A stretch of 64,000 bases of DNA from Beroe forskalii (Eukaryota > Ctenophora > Nuda > Beroida > Beroidae). Positions 50,743-64,000 of this stretch are shown in pieces. The notes under the pieces were generated by a model. That model worked only from the letters and a program-made list of their open reading frames with translations. It made no database searches and had not been told where the DNA came from. The translations under genes were made by a program, and so were the position numbers. How positions within the stretch are numbered: position 1 is the stretch's first letter; each line of letters starts with the position of its first letter. The stretch covers positions 1 through 64,000 of the forward strand of contig WFMF01000617.1 of the NCBI GenBank assembly GCA_011033025.1, given 5' to 3'.

Positions 50743-53700
50743 ATGGCGAGCACAGTGAAGGTGGCGGTGAGGATGCGACCGCTCAACGAGCGGGAGAAGA
50801 TCCTCAACTCGAAGGTCATCGTCACCATGAACCCTGAGACTACCTTCCTCCAGGACCCCAAGAGCACTCGACCCCCAAGCCCTTCCACTTCGACCACAGC
50901 TTCTGGTCGATGGACAAGTCGAAGGAGCAGTACGCCAGCCAGGAGATGGTGTACGAGAAGCTGGGTATGGATGTGTTGGACAATGCCATTGAGGGGTATA
51001 ACGCGTGTATATTCGCGTACGGACAGACCGGGAGCGGTAAATCCTACTCTATGATGGGATCCTCCTCGGAACCAGGGATTATCCCTCGGCTCTGTACGGC
51101 TCTGTTTGATAAGATATCCGCTATGTCGGAGACGCAGAGCAACATAACGTTTAAAGTGGAGGTATCGTACATGGAGATCTACAATGAGAAAGTCAGGGAT
51201 TTGCTGGGTGGGCAGTCGCAGCTGAAAGTGAGGGAGCACAAGGTGCTGGGACCCTATGTGGAGGGTCTTTCCAAGCTCATGGTGAAGAGTTTTAACGATA
51301 TCAACATCCTGATAGACGAGGGTAACCAATCCCGGACGGTGGCTTCCACCAACATGAACTCTGAGAGCAGCAGGTCTCATGCCGTATTTAATATCATCGT
51401 CACACAAATCATGCACGATGACATGACTAATCTGGAGACGGAGAAGGTCAGTAAGTTGAGTTTGGTGGATTTGGCTGGTAGTGAGAGGTTCAGTAAGACG
51501 GGAGCTAGTGGTGATAGGATGAAGGAGGGGAGTAACATTAACAAGTCCCTGACGACGCTAGGTATGGTGATTTCAACCCTCGCTGATATTGCTGCTGGTA
51601 AGAAGGGCAAGGGAGCCTTTGTACCCTACCGGGACTCCACTCTAACTTGGCTTCTGAAAGATAACCTCGGTGGTAATTCTAAAACCGTTATGATAGCCAC
51701 GATTAGTCCTGCTGATGATAACTTTGAGGAGACCCTCTCAACGCTCCGTTATGCTGACCGAGCTAAGAGGATCATTAATAACGCCGTTATTAACGAGGAT
51801 GCCAACGCTAAGGTTATCCGGGAACTCCGAGAGGAAGTTGAGCGGCTGAGATCGGAGTTGAGCTCGCGAGGAGGGAGTGTAACACAGGATACCACGGTGG
51901 GGGGCTATGTTGACATTGACAAGTTGAAGGAGCAACTGGCGCAGAGCGAGAGTTTGATTAGTGAGTTATCAGCCACGTGGGAGCAGAAGTTGAAGAAAAC
52001 AGAGGAGGTTCACAAGGAGAGGCACAAGTTTTTGGAGGATATGGGTATCTCGATCAAGTCTACGGGTATCCAAGTTGATGCTAACAAGTTCTATCTGATT
52101 AACCTGAACGCTGATCCAGCTCTAAATGAAATGTTGGTTTACTACTTGAAAGAGGTGACGTTAGTGGGGCGGTGTACTGCTGAAACACCCCAAGATATCC
52201 AGCTGAATGGGGCTGGGGTGCAGCCCGAACACTGTGTCATTGAGGTGGAAAACGGGTGGGTCCACATCTCCCCCAAAGACAAAGCTAAGACGTACGTTAA
52301 CGGAAAGTTGCTGGAAGAACGGATCAAGTTGAAGCACGGCGACAGGATTGTGATGGGTAATAACTACTTCTTCAGGGTGAACTGTGCTCGGCCGGGTGAC
52401 AAGGCTGAGTCAATGCACGCTGACTTTGAGCTGGCTCAGAAGGAGTTAGCAGCACATGAGCTGCATGGGAACACCACTGAGATAGAACTGGCTAAGCTAT
52501 CTGAGAAGTATTTAGCTGAGAAGGAGGGGGCGTTGGAGGACCAGAGACGGATCTACGAGACTAAGTTTGCGGAGCTGATGGATAAGTTGAGTAGCATGCC
52601 AGCTGGGGGAGCCTTCTCGCCTGACAGCGAGGATTCCACCGTAGGACGAGAGATAGATGACTCGTATGATGAGGAACTGGAAGCAGCCCGAGCTGTGGAG
52701 CGACAGAAGTTACGAGATCAGGTGGTCCGAGCTAACACGTTGGTGAGGGAAGCCAACACGCTGAGTGATGAGATGTGCAAGGAAACCAACTTCAGGGTGA
52801 TCCTGCAGATACCCAAAGCTAACCTGGACGCCAACAGGAAATCTCACATAATCACGAGTGAGGTGGCTATTGAAGTTACTCACCGAGCACGAGGGACTCA
52901 GACAGTCTGGACGCTGGAGAAGCTGCAGCACCGGATATTCCTGATGAGGGAAATGTACGAGTCCCGGCGGGACGAGGGATCGTTGTTCACTAAAGTTTCC
53001 TCCAACATGGCTAACGATCCGTTCTACGAGATGGAGAAGAGTCACACACTGCTGGGGGTGGCTAACCTTTTCCTGGAACCACTCAATTACCAGGACATCA
53101 AGCTGACCTACTCCCCTCCCATCATTAACAGACAGGGCCAGATAGTGGGTCATATCACAGTGAGTATTAGAAGGCTCCCCGAGGGAGATGACTCTGATGA
53201 CAGTGAGACGTGGGGCAGTGGATCGGATATCAATGAGCCTGTGTCGTATGGTAAAGCCCTGTGTGAGGTTACAGTTCAGGATGCCTACGGTCTACCCCCG
53301 GCGCTCTGTAACTTCGTGTTCTGTCAGTACAAGTTCTGGGATCAACCTGAGACCCTGCTTCCCGGTCATGATGTGACGGGACTCCCGGTGGGTACGGCAC
53401 GATTCGAACACAAGCACATCTTTGATAGCGAGATTACTGAAGCTTTCACCCATTACATCACGAATGGATCGCTAGCGTTTGAGGTGTGGGGTCACCTTAG
53501 TAGCGGGTTTGAGGATCGGATCAACAGTCGGAAACAGGAACGAGAGAAGGTCAAAGACTCGAGCATCCCGCACGCTTTGGTACAGCGATGGAGCGAGTTG
53601 ATGTGTACTCTACAGATGTGGGTTGAGATCCGAGAACTGGACGACAGTGGCCAGTACATGCCTGTAGAAGTGCATGACCGCCCTGACGTAGCGTGTGGTG

Positions 53701-55893
53701 GGGTGTACCAGTTGAGACAAGGACAGAGCAGGCGAATGGTAGTCTCAGTGGCCCCCATAGAGGGATTCGGGCTGTATCCCGTGGTGTGTGAACGGATCAC
53801 AGGGATCAGCATTGGGAGTGTGTGTAGGGTGGGGAAGATGCACGCCGGGTGTGATAGTTACATTGATGAGGATCTCAAGAGGTTGAGAACGGCGTGGAGT
53901 GAGCGGTTGATGAAGCGAAGGGAGATGTTGGGTGAAAAGCTGCACAGCATCATTGACAAGGCAGATAAGAGTAAGAGCGATAGTGACCTGCAGACGCGAT
54001 TAGTGGACGAATGGGTGATGTTGGTGAACGAAAGGAACGCGGTGTTGGTGCCCCAAGTTGATTCCGGGCTTCCCGGTGCCCCTTCCTCAAAAGGTGTTCC
54101 CCCTGGCATGGAACAACGCCCTGTAACCCTCTTCCTGGACAAAGATGCTGGTACAACGAGCTACATGAACCCTACCATGATCCAGAAAGACTCGATGATC
54201 GGTGCTAATTTACTGCTGCCTCTTGAGAATGACACGTTCATGAAAATCCTCCAGATCGAGCATCACGAGTCCAAAGTCCGAGCGTCCGCCTCCTGGGACA
54301 GTTCCATCCACAACTCTCCGGACTTGAACTGCCAGACAGCTGCAGCTGATCGGATCTACATGATCGTCAAAGTGAGCGTCCTGCTCGGGTTCCCTGCCGG
54401 AGTTCAGGTTACGCTGCGGAAGCGGATTTGTGTCCATGTGTACAAGAAACTGAGCACGTTTGGGTCTCTGATCCGGAAGATTGGTGGAGGAAGACCAGAT
54501 CAGACCAACAGAACGGGTGTGATGTATGAGATCGTGCCGAGTATTCCTAAAGTTGCGGGGGAGGAGAATCAGAAGCAGTTAGATGCGGAGGATGAGAATG
54601 AGAATGTCTTGGAGCAGTACACTCAGGGGATATCTTCTGTTGAGAGTATCCTGGAGTTGGAGAAGATGAGACAGGATATCGCTCTGAAAGAAATGTTGTC
54701 GACGAGTGGGAAAGCTTCCCGAGCTAGGTCGCTCAGTCAGCTAGCTCTCAACAGATCCCTGACTTCCAGTCGATCTGAGCTCCTGTTTGAGTGTCGGAGT
54801 AATCTGGCTTCGTTCCAGGATCCTCTGAACATCAGCCAGCCGAGCTTGCTTCACCGAGGTGGGTCCATGCCAGACGGACTCAACAATCTCATTCCCACCT
54901 TACGAGACAAATCAAGTCCTAGACCTGACCCCGAGAAACGACACTCGCACAGCATCTCCGAGTTGCTGGAAAACCACAACTCACTCAGGGAGGATCCCTC
55001 GGAAATATCATCGGGTGGTCACAAGCTCGATATGTCCAAATCTGCTGAAAACCTCTTCCTGGATGACATTGTGTTGGAGGAACCACACCTCAATGGTACT
55101 CATGATATGATAGATAACCTGGAAGACACCCTTGAGTTTACTCCCAGTGATCTTGATACGCCCCGACCCCAACATTATGACATGGAGGAACCTACTCCCC
55201 AACCGATGGATAACGATTCCGATCTGTTGAGTGCTGACGATAACGATCTTCCACTTACTCCGGTCAACTTTACTGGATCTGATAATTTGACAAAGTTAGG
55301 ATCATCAGATCACCAGGACAACAAGCCGATCAACACAGATAGTAATAATAGCAATAACACGCATAATCACAAGTACAGTGATAACATGAACACGAATTCG
55401 GCACTGGATAATCGAGATAAGTATGGTGATAAAGATTTGACAAAAGTCCTCGAGTGTTCGACAAATAATAGCAGCAGTGAAGTTACAGAAGATACGGAGA
55501 GAAAAGATTTTGAGGACGAGATTGAAACTTCAGTCAACGAACATGATACTCCTGAAATGGTGAATGATACTTCGGTCAATGAAAACGATACTTCGGTCAA
55601 TGAAAATGATATTTCTGCGAATGAAAATGATACTCCCGTCAAAGAAAACGATTCTTCGATCAACGATCATGATACCCCCGAAAGTGAACCTGAAACCAAA
55701 ATCGTTGAACCGGAACCCCAACCGGAAATTGAGGAAACCCCGCCTCCCAAACCGGAGCCGGTTATGCCCGATATTCACGTGGGCGATTCTGTAATGATCA
55801 CCCCTGGCTACAAAATGGGAACCGTAAAATATGTCGGAGAAACGAAGTTTTCTGATGGAATTTGGATCGGAGTTGCTCTTGATGGACCTCAAG
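50743..55893 (+). CDS. KIF13-like: KIF13-type kinesin-3 motor protein, main exon (one 1-nt frame break)
   Basis: Kinesin-3 family motor carrying vesicles to microtubule plus ends (family knowledge). The start is MASTVKVAVRMRPLNEREKI. Motor domain about 1-350: P-loop GQTGSGKS (94-101), switch I SSRSH (about 209-213), switch II DLAGSE (243-248). Then neck coils, an FHA domain (about 460-550, VGRCTAETPQDI...QPEHCVIEVENGWV), KIF1-type regions (EMEKSHTLLGVANLFLEPLN; FVFCQYKFWDQPETL), a DUF3694-like region (ADRIYMIVKVSVLLGFPAGV), an Asp/Asn/Ser-rich tail with NENDTSV repeats (about 1600-1650), and a CAP-Gly domain from about 1680. CAP-Gly at the C-terminus is characteristic of KIF13B. The reading frame shifts at a C run (50872-50876): DPKSTRPP must continue into KPFHFDHSFWSMDKSKE. 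The donor CAAG|GTAATT ends the exon. A 5.15-kb single exon is unusual for this gene. Confidence 0.9.
50872..50876 (+). other. KIF13-like: Apparent 1-nt frameshift in a C run within the kinesin motor domain
   Basis: Upstream codons read SKVIVTMNPETTFLQDPKST; downstream kinesin sequence (PFHFDHSFWS) is one frame over. A missing C in this run restores one frame and makes the total coding length a multiple of three. A sequencing or assembly error is the simplest cause. Confidence 0.75.
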
Positions 55894-56355
55894 GTAATTT
55901 TAAATCATGTTTTGTACCTGATTTCTTCTCAACTTAAGTCCTTAGTGTTAGTCTAAGTTTTCCGATTTATTATTCGCTGCTCTCCTTAATTTAAGGTGAA
56001 ATTATCAGCCACTTATCCTTGAAGTAACCGGGATCAGTGTACACACATGTTGTGTACGCGGAAAAGTGATGTTAGCGGCTACTTAGCATAGTTTTTCTAC
56101 AATTAACGGACTATACACAAAATATTATTTTAGTAATCGTGAATTAAAAACTGACTTGACGGAACGCGCGAAGTGACTTAGTAGACATTTAACTCGCTAG
56201 AGAGAACATTTGCACGACCGTATATTCGCGCGCGTTTTGGATTGCTTGAAAATAATTTAAGTATTGACTCGTTGACTTTTTCGCAACTTCACGATTGTCC
56301 ACGCAACCGACTTCAGGTTTCCCCCGCTCCCGAATAACCTTCACATTAATTCCAG

Positions 56356-56597
56356 GTAAACACGACGGTTCTGTTGGTGGACACCGCTACTTCAAATGTA
56401 AAGCCAAGCACGGGAGTTTTGTGCGCCCTGACAAAGTGATCCGAGAAAACTCCGTAAATCCCGTTTCATCCCCGGCTAACTCCCGGAGTCCGAGCTCATC
56501 CAGCGTAAACCGGGCCTTCAGTCCGACAATCGAACGCAAGCCCACGAAATCCAGGACTGCGACTGCTTCAGTTAACACACGCCGAAAGCAAAGATGA
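56356..56597 (+). CDS. KIF13-like: KIF13-type kinesin, last exon (end of CAP-Gly and C-terminus)
   Basis: Acceptor AATTCCAG; phase 1 joining gives G-KHDGSVGGHRYFKCK, the GKNDG-type groove and core of the CAP-Gly domain, then HGSFVRPDKVI and a Ser/Arg-rich basic tail ending TRRKQR. With the first exon and one added base at the C run, the total is 1798 codons including the stop (1797 residues), close to human KIF13B (about 1.8 thousand). If the intron is kept, the first exon runs to a stop at 55937 and loses the groove. Confidence 0.9.
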
Positions 56598-58066
56598 TAT
56601 AACTGTTCGCTGTGCTTTCAGTTGAAATTGTTTAATTTGTGTTGCGTGATATATTAATTATCTATTGTGATTTCAGATCGTTGTGTAAAATGGCCGCCGG
56701 ACTTAGGCACAAACTCTCATCATAAACACACTCGGGTGTTATTAAAAACAGCGAGGATATTTGTATACAGGGAAAAAGATTTGAATTGTGCGCGGTGAAC
56801 AGTTATTTAACATGTTTATATAGTAATTGCAGACTTTTGAGTCGTATCGATGTCATCATTGTAGTTAAAATTGTAATATGAATGTTGTAAATCAAATTAA
56901 ACCTTTAATTATTTTCGGATTTTTTGCTATTTTGCAATGGCATAAGATTTATGAAGTTTAATATTATTTTTCTACAAAATGAATGCATTTCTCGTGAATA
57001 ATGATTAATGTGATCGCAGGCTATGGTAATATTGAGGGGTTTTTAATTTTTACTGCGCAATCAGAATATTTTTATGCGATAATTTGGGATTGCCCACGGT
57101 AGCGTGATAAACATTGACTGCGTTCAATTTGATTACACAATTGATGTTACAATGCCGGTGCGTTCTATCTAATTTATTTTACAGTTCACACACGAGGGGT
57201 GAGCGGTAAATGATTACGTCATCATCATGGTTCACAATAGTGAATTGATAACGTGATATTGCTCATTATTCTTGTGTGACCTTACACCTTAAGTTCTATT
57301 CTCCTTGATACAATTTGTTCTTTTTTAATATTATGGCAAGATTGCATGTTTGTTTAAAAAAGAGGTTAGGAAAAGGGGAATATATTCATAGTGCCTAGAT
57401 TCTTGATTTTTTGTCGCAACAAATGCATGATATAAATATTCTAGCTTGATCGAAGTGACCTATTATTTGCAACTTTTCGATTGCCGTTGTTATGCTGTAT
57501 AATAGATGACGGGATCATGTAACTGTAATTTCCCTTTTACTGTGCGATTATTATAGTTCCTGCTGGGAAGTTTCGGCGACTTTTTGGAAATGTTAACTTT
57601 TTTCGGGCAGCTCCATTACAATTTGATGTATTATATATACTGTTCCATGACACGTCAATTTGAGAAAATGTTATTATTAAAAATCACTGCGAATTTTGAT
57701 TTAAATAGCATTTTTGAATTCAGGATGTTTGAACCTGTTTATTTGTTTTTTAGTGAGAAATGTTTAGTTTCCATAACTGATAACCTTGTATTTGACTTTG
57801 TTGATAGATTTCGCGGGGTTCGTTCACATATTTGGTGCTTTCAAAATAATTTAAATTAGGGAGGGTCTGAAAACATAAAAGAAGAAAACATGATGATCCA
57901 AAAAGTGTTTACAGATTTAAATATCTGGGTAAAGAATGGCCCGCAAACTTGAACGCCAAACATGTGAACGATCCCTTTCATCTCCATTGGATAAAAAAGA
58001 TATGTTTAGCAATAATTAACATGTCATTTCAGCCCTCTGAAACTAGAAATTAACATTCATTTCACA
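56598..58066. other. Kinesin 3' region and spacer
   Basis: AT-rich. Polyadenylation-like AATTAAACC lies near 56895. ORFs here show no domain. Confidence 0.4.
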
Positions 58067-58084
58067 GTTCAATCGCTCATGTCA

Positions 58085-58207
58085 TGAAAGGTAGTCTTCT
58101 CCCTCACTCAATGTATCTGACACCACCCGATCTGAGGAAGTCTGACAGAGCTCAACCTGGAGATCTCCTCGATGCTTTGTCATCGATCTACGAGAATAAT
58201 GGTTAAC
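58085..58207 (+). other. Short protein-like ORF, possible upstream exon or uORF of the zinc-finger gene
   Basis: Forty codons, MKGSLLPHSMYLTPPDLRKS then DALSSIYENNG and a stop. It follows a CATTTCACAG acceptor (58067) and precedes a GTAAGTG donor (58223), so it looks like an exon. Joining it in frame to 60302 was not possible, so it may lie in the 5' UTR. Confidence 0.3.
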
Positions 58208-58223
58208 AGAACCAACATGTAAG

Positions 58224-60301
58224 GGTAAGTGAATACTTCAATAGCAATGGAATGTTTTCATTTAATTTTTAAACGTTACTTCCACTTTCCTTCTAATGAT
58301 TGCATTGGACTTGAAGATTCTTTGCCAGAAACACTAACAAAAAGTAAAATATTTAACAGTTAATTATCGCTCAGCCGACAACACCGTGTTATTGTTTCTA
58401 GAAAACTGTTAAATGTTTCGATGCATTTCACTGTCTTAAACGTCACGGTTTTGCTCTTAGGCGATGTTGCAAAAATTCTGTGTACGTGGTTTAATCTGAG
58501 TCGTTTGAATCAGTACGTGGTGTCTTGCAGTATTTTGATTTCTATTGAAGTCTCTTATCAACTAGCCGCCCCGCATAGACCAAGAATGTCGTTTTATGCA
58601 CATTATCACTTCCTTTCATATTGACCAAAATCATAATTATGCACATCACCTTGTAGGCTTTTACCGTGATTTATGTAGGAGTGGTATCAACTCATGTGAA
58701 ACCTCCAAATCGGTAATTGATGAACAACTTAAAACTTTCTTAAGTTTGAAAAAGAAGCATTTTACTATTCAATCTCTTGAATTTTTCTATTTCCCAACGA
58801 TAAAACGATTGCTCCTTTCAAATTCTGTCTTGTAAAACGCATTGGAAAAGTCAATTGAAATTCTCAAACTAAAAGTTAAACTACCAACCATTGGTGGACT
58901 ACAGGGTCACCAATTTAAATGCTCATCACGATTCTGGCTAAACAAAGCACAAAAGAAGTGGCTAAAATGCGTTCTGAAATGGGACACCGACGAGAAGTGG
59001 TCTTATAATCCCTGCAATTCTCGGAATTTCGAATTAGAATTTTCCTAGAATATTTCAGTAGGTCATTGCCAGTCATTGATTAGTCAATTATGTAGCCATG
59101 CATTAGAAAACTTATTGCATCATCAGGTGCCTCATGATGTAGTGAAATATGCAATTACACGGTCTGGCAATAAAATTTTCGAAAATAGTACAATATTTAA
59201 TCTGGTTAGTTCGCCTATAAATAGAATTAATGAATAAAAGTATTTAAATTCTACGTTTAATCAACCGTTCTCGCAGAAAATTGCGATTCAAACCAAATCC
59301 AGTGACGGTTTAGTGCATCCTATTGATTTTAGATTGACATCATAATCACCAAAAAGAGCAATCTATGACCAATATAAAAATGACGATCAAAAGTTTTCGA
59401 AGATTACCTTAGGAGGTGTATTTATGTGGGATAAAATTTTGGTGTTTCAAATTTTGGTATGTTGAAAAATGGGGATTTTCTCAAGTCATTATTCTTGTTA
59501 AAATATGATAATGACGTCATTTTAAACTGTCATGGTGTGTGAAAAGATGGGATTTTTCTGAAAAATCCCCGAATGACAACCTCCATGAATAAACCTCTGA
59601 AGGTATTTCCTTGTGTTTGATCATCAGCAGAAAACCAATGAACCTACACAACACTCATACACTTGATACGTAACCTGTGCATCCTACACGAGTAACCGTA
59701 ATACCGCTGTATTGGGCCATGCTGCCATGACGTCACGTTATCTGCAAGAATTCTAGGTTCCACTGAACCTGCGCGATAAGTCCTAGGCCTACGTGAAATG
59801 GTGATGTGTATTTTGTTTAACTTGAGCACTTTTTATCGCTAGAAAACGACTCATGAAACGAATTGAATGATGAATTCATCAAATTTATTACTAATGATTA
59901 GCGAAAATTATAAATTTTTGGAAGTATGGACTGTGGAATCGAAGTTATTCAAACCATTATAGTAACATAATACGCATGAGGCATAAGCATTAAAAAGTAG
60001 TGTAAGTCGAAGTGATCTGCATCGTTTCGAACCCTTCAGTTTTGAATTTGAAACTCATCGACTTTTGCCACGTTTTATTAATAGCAACAAAACCTTCAAT
60101 TTTAAACAAAACTATAAATTCATTTAAAATTCGGGGACATTTCTTCGGAAATGAAAAGGCTTAAATTACGTAGATAACTTGGGTCTTGGTCATGGATTTC
60201 ATAGCTGTTTGCCGCTATGTGAAACGCGCGGTAAAATCATTAAAGTTATCGCAGCAGGTGAAAGTTATATTTGATGAAAGACGTTCCTTCCACCGGCCAT
60301 A
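58224..60301. other. Stretch upstream of the zinc-finger gene with weak ORFs
   Basis: 58596-59048 holds two adjacent + frames (DEQLKTFLSLKKKHFTIQSL; LQGHQFKCSSRFWLNKAQKK) that look faintly protein-like, possibly a decayed transposon gene; I recognise no motif. Two TGACGTCA palindromes (59512, 59728). Confidence 0.3.
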
Positions 60302-63931
<3,630 letters not shown>

Positions 63932-64000
63932 GTTAGTTTCGTTTTAAGACTCACTATAAGTTAAAAGTTTTATTGGCACCCTGCCAAATGACACGATAAT

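Overview
This is a eukaryotic, almost certainly invertebrate metazoan, contig. It is AT-rich, most genes are split by GT-AG introns, and it holds animal-type gene families (a Mad/MXD-type bHLH-zip factor with a Sin3-interaction helix, a KIF13-type kinesin, discoidin-like secreted domains, a C2H2 zinc-finger factor). It also holds many small transposons and minisatellites. There are no bacterial operons, no CRISPR and no rRNA. I cannot name the species.

Layout. 1-1250: CG-rich dispersed repeats with a tiny TIR element nested in one of them. 1246-12846: an MXD-like gene on +. Its four 5' coding exons lie in two tandem copies (block A about 1246-5017, block B about 5780-10208), followed by single bHLH (11462-11648) and zipper (12688-12846) exons. 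Every splice phase agrees, and the two exon sets differ only at synonymous positions. 13515-16015: a 25-bp minisatellite interrupted by a LINE-type ORF1 on - (14126-15295). 16244-18935: a secreted discoidin-like gene on -, with a 20-bp minisatellite in one intron that seems to have grown out of its own exon edge. 19085-22504: a 3.4-kb TIR element with a 6-bp target duplication, filled with satellite-like DNA. About 22.8-23.65 kb: possible - strand exons. About 23.79-26.2 kb: an abnormal homopolymer-smeared block that looks like a corrupted copy of 22.8-23.7 kb. 26.8-29.8 kb: several MITEs and foldback elements. 30146-30520: a short basic, coiled-coil-like ORF. 30.5-50.7 kb: mostly noncoding. 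It includes a TTAA-flanked transposon (39475-40890) carrying THAP-like and P2X7-receptor-C-terminus-like fragments, and a nearly 500-bp pure (TG)n tract. 50743-56597: a KIF13-type kinesin in one 5.15-kb exon plus one small exon, with a 1-nt frame break. 60302-63931: a C2H2 zinc-finger gene on +, running off the right edge.

The genes do not form one pathway. The strongest biological lead is the MXD gene: one shared DNA-binding/dimerisation module behind two nearly identical Sin3-recruiting 5' exon sets, with a GC-rich, E-box/E2F-bearing segment present only in copy B. The strongest element leads are the TTAA transposon with cargo, the 70-bp TIR element with 9-bp target duplications, and TIR elements filled with tandem repeats. 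Uncollapsed alleles or local misassembly must be excluded for the MXD duplication, because one other block of this contig is clearly of poor quality.
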